NCBI GenBank assembly: GCA_900299215.1
Contig: OMIY01000217.1
Coordinates: 1-32,118 of the forward strand
Reading direction: 5' to 3'
DNA from: a bacterium
GTDB taxonomy: Bacteria; Bdellovibrionota_B; Oligoflexia; Oligoflexales; CAIYRB01
DNA: 32,118 nucleotides
Position 1 is the stretch's first letter, and each line of letters begins with the position of its first letter. The position numbers were made by a program, and so were the translations under genes. The notes beneath the pieces were generated by a model. The model was not told the DNA's origin and did no database searches. It saw only the letters and a list, made by a program, of their open reading frames with translations. This document shows, piece by piece, positions 24,203 to 32,118 of the stretch.

Positions 24203-25606
24203 GTGAGTGAAGTGACTTCGCAATCAGCCTTAACCTCGTCCCCAAAAAAGGTACATGTCGAAACCTGGGGCTGCCAGATGAATGCTGCCGACAGCGAGCG
24301 CATGCTGGCAATTTTGGCCGAGAAGAACTACGCGCTCACCCAGTCTGCCGACGACGCCGACCTAGTTCTCTTAAATACATGCCACATTCGCGAGAAGGCT
24401 AAACACAAGGTACTTAGTCGTCTCGGTATCCTGCGCGAGCTCAAGAAATCACGCCCGGGGATGAAAATAGCCGTGGCTGGTTGTGTCGCCCAAGCTGAAG
24501 GCCGACGCTTGTTAAAGGCAGCGCCGCAGATCGACGTGCTTCTGGGTCCGGGTAAGATTGAGGATTTACCTCGGCTACTGGCTGAACACGAAGCGAGCGG
24601 TCAAAGTTCCGTGGCGACAGGGTTTGCTCGCCGTCACCATCACGAAGATCAGGCGGAGTCTACCTCTGAGACAAACGATCGCACCAAAGATTTGCATGCA
24701 CCTCCGACTCTAAGTGGCAAAAGAGAAATCTCTCGGTACGTAAACATTCAACAAGGCTGCAATAATTATTGCACCTTTTGCGTAGTCCCCTTTACACGCG
24801 GACGTGAGCTGTCTCGAACCATTAATGAGATTGTTGCCGAGTCAAAAGCACTGCTCGCAAGTGGTGCTCGTGAAATCACCCTTCTTGGACAAAACGTCAA
24901 CAGCTACGGAAGCGATCGCGGCGAAACGACTCAGTTTGTTGAGCTACTGAGTGAGGTTGCGAGATTACCGGATCTGGCACGGCTACGTTTTACCACATCC
25001 AATCCACATGATTTTACGCAGGACCTAGCATCTTTATTTGCACGAGAGCCTAAACTTGGACGATACATCCACTTACCCGTGCAAAGTGGAAGTGATCGTA
25101 TCCTGCAAAGGATGCAGCGCAAAGTAACGGCGGCCGAATATCTAGAACGCGTGAACTGGCTCAAAGCTGCAGTGCCTGACATTGCGATTTCCACCGATCT
25201 CATTGTTGGCTTTCCCGGAGAAACCGAAGAAGACTTTGCAGCAACCCTAGAGCTTGTTGAAAAAGTACGCTTCAGCTTCTCTTTCACCTTTAAATATTCT
25301 CCACGTAACAACACTCCGGCAGCGCGTTACTTAGACCAAGTCCCGGAAGATGTGAAAGAGGAACGTCTAGCTCGCTTAAATGGTTTACAAAATCGCATCA
25401 CGGCAGAGCTTAATGCGAGTGAGATCGGTACGACGAGGCAGGTTCTCTTTCTTTATGAAAGTGAGAAACTTCCTGGCCACTTTTACGGCAGGACTGATCA
25501 CTTCCGTTTGGTCAGAGTTGCAGCCCAGCGCAACCTAACTGGTGAAATAGCAAATGTAACGATCACCGATGCAAACAAGACGGCGCTACTAGGCAATCTA
25601 ATTTAA
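24203..25606 (+). CDS. miaB: tRNA-2-methylthio-N6-dimethylallyladenosine synthase MiaB
   Basis: A radical SAM methylthiotransferase that adds CH3S to i6A at position 37 of tRNAs reading UNN codons. The 467-aa protein has an N-terminal UPF0004 domain with the three auxiliary-cluster cysteines Cys24 (WGCQMN), Cys60 (NTCHIREKA) and Cys94 (AGCVAQAEG). The radical SAM motif CNNYCTFC carries Cys186, Cys190 and Cys193, and a C-terminal TRAM domain ends at about residue 467. A polar, His/Asp/Glu-rich stretch at 144-168 separates the first two domains and is longer than in most MiaB proteins. The start is a GTG at 24203, 12 bp after ffh, with only AAAGA as ribosome site, so it is probably cotranscribed with ffh. 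Identity is secure. Confidence 0.96.
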   Translation: MSEVTSQSALTSSPKKVHVETWGCQMNAADSERMLAILAEKNYALTQSADDADLVLLNTCHIREKAKHKVLSRLGILRELKKSRPGMKIAVAGCVAQAEGRRLLKAAPQIDVLLGPGKIEDLPRLLAEHEASGQSSVATGFARRHHHEDQAESTSETNDRTKDLHAPPTLSGKREISRYVNIQQGCNNYCTFCVVPFTRGRELSRTINEIVAESKALLASGAREITLLGQNVNSYGSDRGETTQFVELLSEVARLPDLARLRFTTSNPHDFTQDLASLFAREPKLGRYIHLPVQSGSDRILQRMQRKVTAAEYLERVNWLKAAVPDIAISTDLIVGFPGETEEDFAATLELVEKVRFSFSFTFKYSPRNNTPAARYLDQVPEDVKEERLARLNGLQNRITAELNASEIGTTRQVLFLYESEKLPGHFYGRTDHFRLVRVAAQRNLTGEIANVTITDANKTALLGNLI

Positions 25607-25616
25607 CTCCGTCTGA

Positions 25617-26687
25617 TTAGAGCTGATTAGACCAATCAGCTCTTCCATTTATCATCTTGCTAATCCAGTCCGCTAAGTTGATCTGGCCACTTAATACTTC
25701 GCTCGGTGGTATGTTGTGAAACGTATGGCGTTCACCACCAACATAAAAAACTTTTTGCATCTGTCCTAAATCATGTGCGGCGACGTCACGAATCATACGG
25801 CCTATAGTTGAAAAACCGTATTCAGCGCCTATAATTATGGAAAATGCCGTCATCACCCAGTCATTATACGACGATATAAAAGCGAAACGGTCCTTCGGAA
25901 ACCGCGTCGCGTTGTAGCGGAGCAAACCGGCAAAATCGATAGGACCAGGCGCCGTTACTGAGTAGTCAGGTGGCAAGTTGTCGGCGACTCCCCAGGCGCG
26001 AAAGATGCGGTCCACTCCATCGGCCGACACATAAGGAATCTTAAAAGGCGCCCCCGCATCGGAGATCACGTATGCTGGAGCTCGATCATAAAACTTGCGC
26101 AACTGGTGCAAATTAAACATTGCACCTAGCCCTCCGGCGCTAGAACCCATGATGATGATACTTTCTGGAGCAGGAAATAACTGCTTAGTTGCGGCAAAAG
26201 CTTTGGTGATGTTGCGATAACCAAACTGCCGAATTAACACGGGACGTTTTGGATTACCGAGCTCACGCAAGCGATTACCCATGAACAAATCGCCGGTACA
26301 ATAGGGAACCTCAACCACATTGTACTCTGCCGTGATTGGGTTAGCAGGAACACTAAGATCAGTCCAACCTGAGTGAACATCTTTCGGATCGCGGCGAGTC
26401 AAATTACGAGCGGTACCACCATAACAGCGGTTACCATGGCAGTCACACGAGACTGAATCCCAGCATGCACCGCCGCCCTGAAGGTATATATAAAGTTTAG
26501 TAGCCTTTGGCCGCCGCGTCACATTGATGAACATTGGTGTGCCGTCGGCACACTCAGCCCCGTTTAGCTCAAAAGCACATGTTTCATAATCTGGACAGCT
26601 GTAGAACGATTTAGCATAAAGGTCAGTCGCGGCATTCAAACCAGCGAGAAGAACAACCAGAACACGAGCGAATGACCATCTGATCAT
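25617..26687 (-). CDS. Secreted pectin acetylesterase/Notum-family hydrolase
   Basis: A 356-aa protein with a signal peptide (MIRWSFARVLVVLLAGLNAA and cleavage near LYAKS) and the PAE/Notum layout: LQGGGACWD (oxyanion hole), many cysteines around CDCHGNRCYGG, VPYCTGDLFMGN, and the nucleophile elbow GSSAGGLG with Ser183. The likely acid is Asp276 in SYNDW and the histidine is His321 or His324 in GERHTFHN. Plant members deacetylate pectin, animal Notum removes palmitoleate from Wnt, and bacterial members are mostly untested. The ATG has AGGAG 7 bases upstream. Its stop lies inside a hairpin shared with the end of miaB. It would act in the periplasm or outside the cell on an ester; the substrate is not known. 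Confidence 0.86.
   Translation of the reverse strand: MIRWSFARVLVVLLAGLNAATDLYAKSFYSCPDYETCAFELNGAECADGTPMFINVTRRPKATKLYIYLQGGGACWDSVSCDCHGNRCYGGTARNLTRRDPKDVHSGWTDLSVPANPITAEYNVVEVPYCTGDLFMGNRLRELGNPKRPVLIRQFGYRNITKAFAATKQLFPAPESIIIMGSSAGGLGAMFNLHQLRKFYDRAPAYVISDAGAPFKIPYVSADGVDRIFRAWGVADNLPPDYSVTAPGPIDFAGLLRYNATRFPKDRFAFISSYNDWVMTAFSIIIGAEYGFSTIGRMIRDVAAHDLGQMQKVFYVGGERHTFHNIPPSEVLSGQINLADWISKMINGRADWSNQL
25619..25643. terminator. Hairpin between convergent miaB and hydrolase genes
   Basis: A perfect 10-bp stem, AGAGCTGATT and AATCAGCTCT, with a 5-base loop lies 13 bp after the miaB stop and covers the last codons of the opposite gene. Neither strand has a strong T run after it (TCCATTTATC on plus), so it is a weak or bidirectional terminator at best. 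Confidence 0.42.
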
Positions 26688-26715
26688 ACTAGGCTCCTGG
26701 TAGCCGACAATTATG

Positions 26716-26850
26716 TTAGTGATTCGCGATCTGTGGTTCCGCAGCTTCGTAGATCGAACTCGTGTCGCGGAGGGAGCGCGTCACGACCCAATAGCCAACT
26801 AATCCAGCCAAGAATAGAATCGATGAGACTAAATATATGGCTAACAGCAC
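26716..26850 (-). CDS. Small single-span membrane protein (44 aa)
   Basis: This short frame encodes a 44-aa peptide: a hydrophobic helix (LLAIYLVSSILFLAGLVGYW, residues 2-21), then VVTRSLRD and a polar tail ending EPQIANH. The start is a GTG at 26850 preceded by AGAGGGG with 6 intervening bases, a good ribosome site. It lies 32 bp after the DUF1573 gene and 28 bp before the secreted hydrolase gene on the same strand, filling a gap that would otherwise be empty. The shape, one helix plus a short charged tail, recalls small subunits of membrane complexes, but there is no motif. It is supported only by reading frame, ribosome site and hydrophobicity. Confidence 0.5.
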   Translation of the reverse strand: MLLAIYLVSSILFLAGLVGYWVVTRSLRDTSSIYEAAEPQIANH

Positions 26851-26882
26851 AGCTTACCCCTCTTCACACTATCCACTTCAGC

Positions 26883-27959
26883 TTACCTAAATAAAGCATA
26901 GAAATCGACAGATAGTTCAGGCTGCACAGGATCGGTGGTTTCAATGTAAATCTTACCACGAACGCTGCCAGCTCGAGTGGATGCGTTTTTAAGTTCAACA
27001 TTTATTTGCTGGAGATCATTTTGTGGCGGTACGGATTCGAGCTTTAGCAAGCTTGCCACTTGATCGACTTTTTGTCCGTTAATTTGCATATCGCCACGCA
27101 TACTTACAATCTTGTAGGTGTCAGAACCTCTAAGCGTGACGGTGCGTTGAGCCCCCTCTGTCGTTCCCAGCGAACCAAATTCCAAATAGCTTGGAGCTAA
27201 TTCGAAGTTACTCATTACCTGGCCACGGACTGGAATGGTGAGCTTAGGCAGATGTTGAGAATTGTTGCGTACCACAATGGAGTCCTTAAGAAACCCCGGC
27301 GCGACCTCGGGCAACAATTGCGCTGTCAAGATCCAGTCGTCTTTGTCACGAGTGACCTGAGCAGTTAGCACCTTATCATTGAAATCCAGACCCTTAATCT
27401 CCAGCTGCTGACCTGGTGCGGACCTTATGCGCACGGTGCGCGACTCACCTGTTTTAGGTTTAATGCTGGCAAAATCCAGTAAAGGAGGATCTGCAAAAAT
27501 CTCTGATTTAACGCGGGCTCTAATAGTGAGCGTCCGATCCGGCAACAACCGTTCATTACTGATCACAGTCACAGTTTTGACCAAATTGCCGACGAAGTCG
27601 CTGGTATCCAACGTCACTTCAATCGTACCGCTTTGCCCAGGCTCGTAGCGACGTCCACGGTCGACCTCAACGGCTGTGCAGTTGCAGGCCGCGTGCACCC
27701 CCTGGATAGTCAAGGGTCCTGGACCTTTATTCACAAATCTAAATGTCTGTGTCAGCTGAGAGCCACGGAAGACCTCGCCAAAATCATGGGTACTTTTCTC
27801 AAAATGCAAGGTGCCGTAAGTGAGTCCGGCGGCATGAAGCTGCCCAGCAAGGCCTACAAATAACAATAGGCCCGTGACGATGGTCACGACTGCAACAAGC
27901 CCACCCCGGCACCAACGGTATGATCCCACAGCGCTACCTCCCGGATTTGTGATGTCCAT
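26883..27959 (-). CDS. DUF1573 protein with Ig-like repeats
   Basis: A 358-aa exported protein. After an N-terminal helix (LVAVVTIVTGLLLFVGLAG), residues 50-145 match DUF1573: FEKSTHDFGEVFRGSQLTQTF, then FVNKGPGPLTI and the cysteine signature HAACNCTAVE. Two further Ig-like beta domains follow, each marked by a LLDFASIKP or YLEFGSLGT strand. DUF1573 resembles MSP/HYDIN-type domains and is common in envelope proteins of unknown role. The ATG at 27959 has a weak GGGGTG upstream. It is divergent from the two-gene envelope operon and followed by the 44-aa membrane protein. A structural or binding role at the cell surface is likely; I cannot name the partner. Confidence 0.8.
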   Translation of the reverse strand: MDITNPGGSAVGSYRWCRGGLVAVVTIVTGLLLFVGLAGQLHAAGLTYGTLHFEKSTHDFGEVFRGSQLTQTFRFVNKGPGPLTIQGVHAACNCTAVEVDRGRRYEPGQSGTIEVTLDTSDFVGNLVKTVTVISNERLLPDRTLTIRARVKSEIFADPPLLDFASIKPKTGESRTVRIRSAPGQQLEIKGLDFNDKVLTAQVTRDKDDWILTAQLLPEVAPGFLKDSIVVRNNSQHLPKLTIPVRGQVMSNFELAPSYLEFGSLGTTEGAQRTVTLRGSDTYKIVSMRGDMQINGQKVDQVASLLKLESVPPQNDLQQINVELKNASTRAGSVRGKIYIETTDPVQPELSVDFYALFR

Positions 27960-27989
27960 ATCTTAATCACCCCGCCGCCGAGATGCCAG

Positions 27990-28008
27990 CAAGGAAAATT
28001 TTGCCTTG
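27990..28008. promoter_or_regulatory. Imperfect palindrome in a divergent gap
   Basis: CAAGG-AAAATTTTG-CCTTG lies between the DUF1573 gene and the divergent small membrane protein gene, a 96-bp gap. The arms match and the centre AAAATTTT is itself symmetrical, with one extra base on the right. It could be an operator shared by both directions, but nothing confirms this. Confidence 0.25.
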
Positions 28009-28055
28009 TTAAGCCTGAGCCTCGACACTCCGAAGAGTCAGTCAGGAGGGACACT

Positions 28056-28343
28056 ATGGCAGCGAAAACCGATAACAATCCCGCGGCGGAAAGTTCCACG
28101 TTTTACACACGTCTGATCATAGACAAGGCTAGGCGGCGACTCATCACAATATCGGTGATTACCGGTTTTTTCGCCTTTTGTGTACTTATCAATCAAGAGC
28201 TACGCCAGCCGAATCCGTCGCCGTGGATGCCAGGGTTGCCGATTGTGATCCTAGGACTTATCGTTACAGCAGTACCTATGTCGGAGAGGTGGGAGTATAA
28301 ACCATGGCAAGCGCGAGCACGGCAGTACGAGCGCAACCAATGA
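28056..28343 (+). CDS. Small two-span membrane protein
   Basis: A 95-aa protein I cannot assign. Two hydrophobic helices at about residues 30-47 (LITISVITGFFAFCVLIN) and 59-76 (GLPIVILGLIVTAVPM) are joined by a Pro-rich loop (ELRQPNPSPWMPG). Both termini are polar with basic clusters, so both probably lie in the cytoplasm. The ATG has GGAGGG 5 bases upstream, an excellent ribosome site. Its stop overlaps the next start as ATGA, tying it to the barrel-like protein. No catalytic motif is visible. Confidence 0.75.
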   Translation: MAAKTDNNPAAESSTFYTRLIIDKARRRLITISVITGFFAFCVLINQELRQPNPSPWMPGLPIVILGLIVTAVPMSERWEYKPWQARARQYERNQ

Positions 28344-28888
28344 TACCTCGTGCGATTTGGATACGGATTTGCCTTGCTGGATGCCTCCTGTTGATCTTTG
28401 GTCACAGCCCAAAAGTAGTCGCTAGGACTAGTGATTCCAGCAGTCTGGCAACACCAAATTCCAAATGGTCCCCGAAATGCTCGTTAGGCATTCAGGTCGG
28501 CAACTATAACGCAACTGGCTTCAGTGGGCAGTACTTTGGGGTACTTGGTGGCGCCATTGACGTAGCTGTGGCCATTGGACTCGGCAAGGCTGATTTGGGG
28601 ATTGCTGCTGATTATGTTCGCTATCTAGGATTCGGGCTAAAGCCCATCGCGATCGGTGATTATGAGTCCTACAATAATGTACGCGATAGGATTTTGCCGT
28701 TTGTCGGAGCTGGCTTACAAATTGACGATGGTTTGGGGATCCGCCTCCCTATGGGAGTCCAGTATGCTCTGCCCAAACACCCAATGACACTTTGGGGCGG
28801 AGTGGCTATTTACGTCGGACCATTCATGTCGAGTAGAGTCTTCGGAGCTGAGCTTTGGTTTAGCCTTGGCGCTCGCCTTTTAATTTAA
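28340..28888 (+). CDS. Exported protein, probable outer-membrane barrel
   Basis: A 182-aa protein from the ATG at 28340. It begins with a signal peptide (IWIRICLAGCLLLIFGHSP, cleavage perhaps near VVARTS). The rest alternates polar and hydrophobic residues with many Gly and aromatic residues in short strands (YFGVLGGAIDVAVAIGLG, LPFVGAGLQIDDG, MTLWGGVAIYVGPF). It ends in ARLLI, without the usual C-terminal aromatic. Such a pattern suits an eight-strand barrel or a related lipocalin-like sheet. I prefer this start over 28304 because it forms ATGA with the preceding stop and exposes the signal sequence. The end overlaps the convergent 875-aa gene by 4 bp. No close family is recognised. Confidence 0.68.
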   Translation: MIPRAIWIRICLAGCLLLIFGHSPKVVARTSDSSSLATPNSKWSPKCSLGIQVGNYNATGFSGQYFGVLGGAIDVAVAIGLGKADLGIAADYVRYLGFGLKPIAIGDYESYNNVRDRILPFVGAGLQIDDGLGIRLPMGVQYALPKHPMTLWGGVAIYVGPFMSSRVFGAELWFSLGARLLI

Positions 28889-31512
28889 GTGATACTAGTC
28901 AACTTAATCAAACTATTGGGCACTGGCACTCGGGTTGAGGTCCCCATATCGAGTCTAAGTTTAGAGTAACTGTCACTTAGTAACCATGTCTCTAAATCCC
29001 ACATGATCGCAACTGGTGCACGCATGGACTGAAGTGAGGTCAGAGCCATATAGTGATTGGGGCAAATTACTGTGGCCACACGTGCGACAAAGGCAGCTAG
29101 GTTTGCAACGGCGGTGTTATCATCCAAAGCTCGAGCAAGGGCCGCCATGTCTTGCCAAGCGGTGCGTTGCTCTGGTGTTAGATCCTTCAACCAAGCTGCT
29201 ACCTTTGCTGACTGACGACGCAAATCCTGCCGACTTGCCAGTCTTGGAATGAGATCAGCAATTTGCCCATGTAGCCGACTGAGCCGCCAGCCCCAAGCGT
29301 TAATCCCAAGACGTTCAGCGACACGTGCGACGACTAAACTCCATGCATTGGACGGCAATACCTGCATAAAAGAGGGAAGCGGAGTCCCCCCGAGGGCACT
29401 TTCAAAGCTAAAGCGATAGCGTCGTTTAGGAACAGTCAGCCAATCAATCTTAGCTATGCTTACGTCGATTCGTGCTTCCAAACTATCGTGTGGCGCCGCT
29501 GCCGTTTTAGTCACGCTGGCACCTTGATCAAGTAAGGCCAAAAGCTCAGGCAGCGCCGCTCCAACGGTCAAGCATGCATTCACCAATCGAACCACCGGAG
29601 CAGAGAATCCTACCAAACACGCCTGAATTTGGGATCGGTTGGGAGCGAAAATGCCATATTCAGAGCGCTTCTCTCCTGAAAACTCCCAAGCATGCCTGAC
29701 TGACGGCTGCAAGGCTTGCCTCGCATGTAAAATAGTTGCAGATCGCCAAGCTAGATCATGCTCATTGGCAGTCAAGGCAAATTGCCAAATCTTATTGAGA
29801 TCAAAATTGGTCAAATGGGACTTTGCCGCACGTTTGAGTAATAGCGTGCGGGCTAGCCCAAGGTCCCGCAAGTTCTCAGCCACTCCCTGCAGCGAATTTA
29901 AAACCTCGCGAGGAGAGGCTTCGGTATCGTGCGCGTACTCGACCAAGTCTGCTTTGTTAAGGTGCTCTTGTGGTACTGCAACTCTTAGCTGTCGCAGCAT
30001 CCGCCCGCGTTCCGAATCAAGCAGATGTGGCGCCTTCAAAACAGTGTTGAAAGCCGCCCGGTGAAGCTCTTTCCAAGTGAAAGGAAGATGCTCCGGTGCG
30101 CTCTGCTTCGCATATGTAACCGACGCCAGCGATCGCCACAATTCCACCTCGGCGCTCGCACCTGTTGCGACGTAAAAGTGCAGGAGTCCTACCCCATGCC
30201 AGTAATGATCTAAGGGTGACTGAGGATTCATGGTGAGGACACCATGCCAAATCGCTAAATCTTTTTGCTCCGGTAGGAATTGCAGAGCTTGCTTTTTGAA
30301 TAATGCAACCAAGTTTGGGAGCAAAGATGCTAAATCACGGTTATTTACTAATATCTCTGATAATTTACTATAAATTGTCGTGGTACTTGGTAGCCAACTC
30401 AGAGGATCAGCCAAAAGTTCATTCAATGCCGGTCGACTACGATCCTTGAACCCGCCGAGACCTCGAGAATCCCGAATAAACTTCTCTAATAACGCAAGTC
30501 TTCCTTCACCAGATGACTCAGCCAGCATGAGTTCGACCAAATGACTACGACCGGCCTTATTCTTCTCCACAGTGGCCGTGAGCATGAGTCGTAAAGCTTC
30601 ATCTCTTTCAGGGCTCTCCGCGTCGATACCCTCTAGAATTTGGCCTGCCTCGACTACATAACCCAGATCAATAGCGAGTTGCCCAGCTCGCAGTAATAAT
30701 GTGTCATAGCCAAGACCGACATGCTGTCCCATAGTCTTGGCAGCTGCGGCAAGTTCAGTGTGAAATCTTTTGAAGTAGAGGTAAGGTACAGTTGCATCTG
30801 CAGCAGTAGCCATACTCTGAAAGAGATATAAACGTTCAGCAGGTTGCAAATAGGACTCATCACGCTCCCGAAAGAGGATGGTTGAGAGAGCTTCGCCGCC
30901 GCCTGAATGCCATAGCCTCGCCACTAAATGAACGCGCAACGTAGGGTGTAGGTAACGGTAGAAGCCTGGAGCTTGTTTTTTTGCCCAAACGAGTAGCGGT
31001 TCGATACGTTCCGTTGTCCCATGGACAAAGGCAAGTTCGACCACACGTGCCGCTGCGCTGTCTCCGGGCTGGACACCAAAAAGCTTGATGGCAAGCGGTT
31101 CCATTACATCCCATGGGGCACCTTGATCTATCAGCTGACGTAGCTTCAACTCTAGCTGCGCTGCTCCGAGGTTAGCCGCGGGAGTCGCGTTTGCGGCTGT
31201 GGCCGAAGCTTTTGCAGTCACAGTAGCCACATTTGATGCCGGCACCACGTTGATAGCCACAGTCTTTACTGGAGAAATCGTAGGAATCGAACTATCGACG
31301 GCAGGCTGATAACCCAGACCCAACTCCTGGAAGAGTAATTCTTTAAGGACCATCTTGGTCGATTCGCTGAGCTCACCCTTGGCGGCACTGCGGTAGAGTC
31401 GAGCTAAACGAGCAGCATCGCCCGACAGATTTGACTCGGACCGACCTTCGCTAGGCACCGTTGCCGCTACCTCTTGTTTAGTTTGAGGCTTTTCGCTGGA
31501 GTCAGGACGCAT
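28885..31512 (-). CDS. Large helical protein of unknown function (875 aa)
   Basis: I do not recognise this protein. Its first 125 residues are a polar region rich in Ser and Glu, ending in an Ala/Thr/Val-rich low-complexity segment (about 90-120, for example VATVTAKASATAANATPAAN). The rest is predominantly helical, with amphipathic Leu/Ala-rich stretches that could be degenerate helical repeats (for example ARTLLLKRAAKSHLTNFD), though I cannot align regular TPR units. There is no signal peptide, membrane helix or catalytic motif, so it is probably cytoplasmic. The ATG has GAGGAGG 5 bases upstream. It is divergent from the MFS transporter gene and convergent with the barrel-like gene. A scaffold role is possible but unsupported. 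Confidence 0.85.
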   Translation of the reverse strand: MRPDSSEKPQTKQEVAATVPSEGRSESNLSGDAARLARLYRSAAKGELSESTKMVLKELLFQELGLGYQPAVDSSIPTISPVKTVAINVVPASNVATVTAKASATAANATPAANLGAAQLELKLRQLIDQGAPWDVMEPLAIKLFGVQPGDSAAARVVELAFVHGTTERIEPLLVWAKKQAPGFYRYLHPTLRVHLVARLWHSGGGEALSTILFRERDESYLQPAERLYLFQSMATAADATVPYLYFKRFHTELAAAAKTMGQHVGLGYDTLLLRAGQLAIDLGYVVEAGQILEGIDAESPERDEALRLMLTATVEKNKAGRSHLVELMLAESSGEGRLALLEKFIRDSRGLGGFKDRSRPALNELLADPLSWLPSTTTIYSKLSEILVNNRDLASLLPNLVALFKKQALQFLPEQKDLAIWHGVLTMNPQSPLDHYWHGVGLLHFYVATGASAEVELWRSLASVTYAKQSAPEHLPFTWKELHRAAFNTVLKAPHLLDSERGRMLRQLRVAVPQEHLNKADLVEYAHDTEASPREVLNSLQGVAENLRDLGLARTLLLKRAAKSHLTNFDLNKIWQFALTANEHDLAWRSATILHARQALQPSVRHAWEFSGEKRSEYGIFAPNRSQIQACLVGFSAPVVRLVNACLTVGAALPELLALLDQGASVTKTAAAPHDSLEARIDVSIAKIDWLTVPKRRYRFSFESALGGTPLPSFMQVLPSNAWSLVVARVAERLGINAWGWRLSRLHGQIADLIPRLASRQDLRRQSAKVAAWLKDLTPEQRTAWQDMAALARALDDNTAVANLAAFVARVATVICPNHYMALTSLQSMRAPVAIMWDLETWLLSDSYSKLRLDMGTSTRVPVPNSLIKLTSIT

Positions 31513-31642
31513 AGAGCCTCCTCTGCCGCAGGATTAGAATATGACGCGCCCTGTTGATTTTACCACATTGTCTGGAGCATTTTGTGGCAGACTTGAGACA
31601 ACTGTGGGTGCTGCTCTTAACCGTCGATCGAGTCAAGGCATC

Positions 31643-32118
31643 ATGGAACATAAAACTAGAGCTCCATCTAGAGCTCCATTCGCCGCGTTTAAACACCGAG
31701 ATTTTACTTTTTTCCAAATCATGCGGTTTACTGCCACAGTTGGGCAGCAGATGCAGTCAGTCGCCATTGGATGGCAAGTCTATGCGATCACTGGCCGAGC
31801 TATTGACCTCGGTTATGTTGGTTTGGTCCAATTCCTGCCGGCATTACTACTTGCCCTTGTAACCGGGCATACTGCAGATATTTTTGATCGGCGTCGTATT
31901 CTAGTTGCGCAAAATTGTGTGCTAGTCCTCTGTGCAGCAGCGCTTTATTACTTAAGTGCTTCAGATTTTCTTAGCACCCATGGGGTACTGCCGATTTATG
32001 CAGTGCTACTTGTACTAGGAACGGCGCGTGCTTTTGCCGGACCGGCCGGGAGCGCCCTCTTACCTAGCCTTGTCCCCAAGGAACACTTCAGCAATGCCGT
32101 GGCTTGGAGCTCTACTAC
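31643..32118 (+). CDS. MFS transporter, N-terminal fragment
   Basis: The first 158 codons of a major facilitator transporter that runs off the right edge. The beginning FAAFKHRDFTFF and helix 1 (RFTATVGQQMQSVAIGWQVY) are typical of the EntS/DHA3-type exporters. Between helices 2 and 3 lies the MFS A-motif as GHTADIFDRRRI, and the conserved RAFAGPAGSALLPSLVP follows near the end. The substrate cannot be told. The start at 31643 gives a family-like N-terminus with AAGG 4 bases before it. An in-frame ATG at 31541, with AGGA 7 bases upstream, would add 34 hydrophilic residues and leave only 28 bp to the divergent gene, so I rank it second. Confidence 0.85.
   Translation, partial: MEHKTRAPSRAPFAAFKHRDFTFFQIMRFTATVGQQMQSVAIGWQVYAITGRAIDLGYVGLVQFLPALLLALVTGHTADIFDRRRILVAQNCVLVLCAAALYYLSASDFLSTHGVLPIYAVLLVLGTARAFAGPAGSALLPSLVPKEHFSNAVAWSST
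31656..31679 (+). repeat. Perfect 12-bp tandem duplication
   Basis: CTAGAGCTCCAT occurs twice in direct succession (31656-31667 and 31668-31679), containing the palindrome GAGCTC. In the MFS frame it encodes TRAPSRAP just before the conserved N-terminal motif. Because 12 is a multiple of 3 the frame is kept, so it looks like a recent slippage duplication. Confidence 0.75.

Noticed and set aside
23868-24311. Long open frames on the minus strand across the end of ffh
   Set aside because: They arise from the Gly-Met-Pro repeat and give low-complexity Cys/Ala/Pro or Met/Pro strings; the plus-strand Ffh and MiaB frames are certain.
29639-30064. A 141-codon plus-strand frame inside the 875-aa gene
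   Set aside because: The composition is Cys/Ser/Arg-rich like a shadow frame, and the opposite frame is continuous with a strong ribosome site.
1-32118. tRNA, rRNA, CRISPR array, insertion sequence, integrase or phage genes
   Set aside because: None seen: no cloverleaf with a T-loop consensus, no regularly spaced repeats and no transposase-like protein. The search was by eye, so a small RNA gene could be missed.

Overview
The window looks like chromosomal DNA of a Gram-negative bacterium: it has a lipoprotein signal, a probable outer-membrane barrel, Ffh and MiaB. The mid-range base composition, together with TPR membrane proteins, a sigma-54 activator fused to a kinase-like domain and a DUF1573 protein, suggests a deltaproteobacterium-like or Bdellovibrionota/Oligoflexia-type organism. 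That placement is inference; no marker here settles it. Genes are densely packed. Start/stop overlaps of 4 to 58 bp are common and no gene-free stretch exceeds about 260 bp. I see no tRNA, rRNA, CRISPR array, insertion sequence or phage gene.

Layout. (1) 1-902: the 5' end of a lipase maturation factor-like gene runs off the left edge and is divergent from a small heat-shock protein. (2) 890-6724, minus strand: a six-gene type II fatty acid/polyketide operon, read ketoreductase, ACP, double-hotdog dehydratase, ketosynthase, chain-length-factor-like ketosynthase, thioester reductase. (3) 6725-10650, plus strand: a palindrome-rich control region, then a sigma-54 activator whose N-terminus is a kinase fold without catalytic residues, a small membrane-anchored orphan and a GT39-like integral membrane glycosyltransferase. 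(4) 10593-22372: a glycosylation-like locus. It has four paralogous membrane proteins of the bacterial TMTC/TPR type (622, 551, 537 and 681 aa), a polyprenyl-phosphate-sugar-synthase-like GT2, a degenerate class II aldolase-like protein, a YheT-type hydrolase and a lipoprotein alpha/beta hydrolase. (5) 22533-25606: housekeeping ffh and miaB. (6) 25617-32118: a Notum/pectin-acetylesterase-like secreted hydrolase, a 44-aa membrane protein, a DUF1573 protein, a two-gene envelope operon, a large 875-aa orphan and the start of an MFS transporter.

How it may work together. The minus-strand operon has the core enzymes to build and reductively release an acyl chain, but the window holds no acyltransferase, phosphopantetheinyl transferase or priming enzyme. 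The adjacent divergent activator is the natural candidate regulator. In region 4, the GT2 enzyme would make a polyprenyl-phosphate sugar on the cytoplasmic side. The multi-spanning GT-C-like proteins would transfer it outside the membrane, with their TPR domains choosing acceptors. By analogy with animal TMTC1-4 this could be a protein O-glycosylation system with four dedicated transferases. That is the most interesting proposal here, and it is inferred from motifs and context, not demonstrated.
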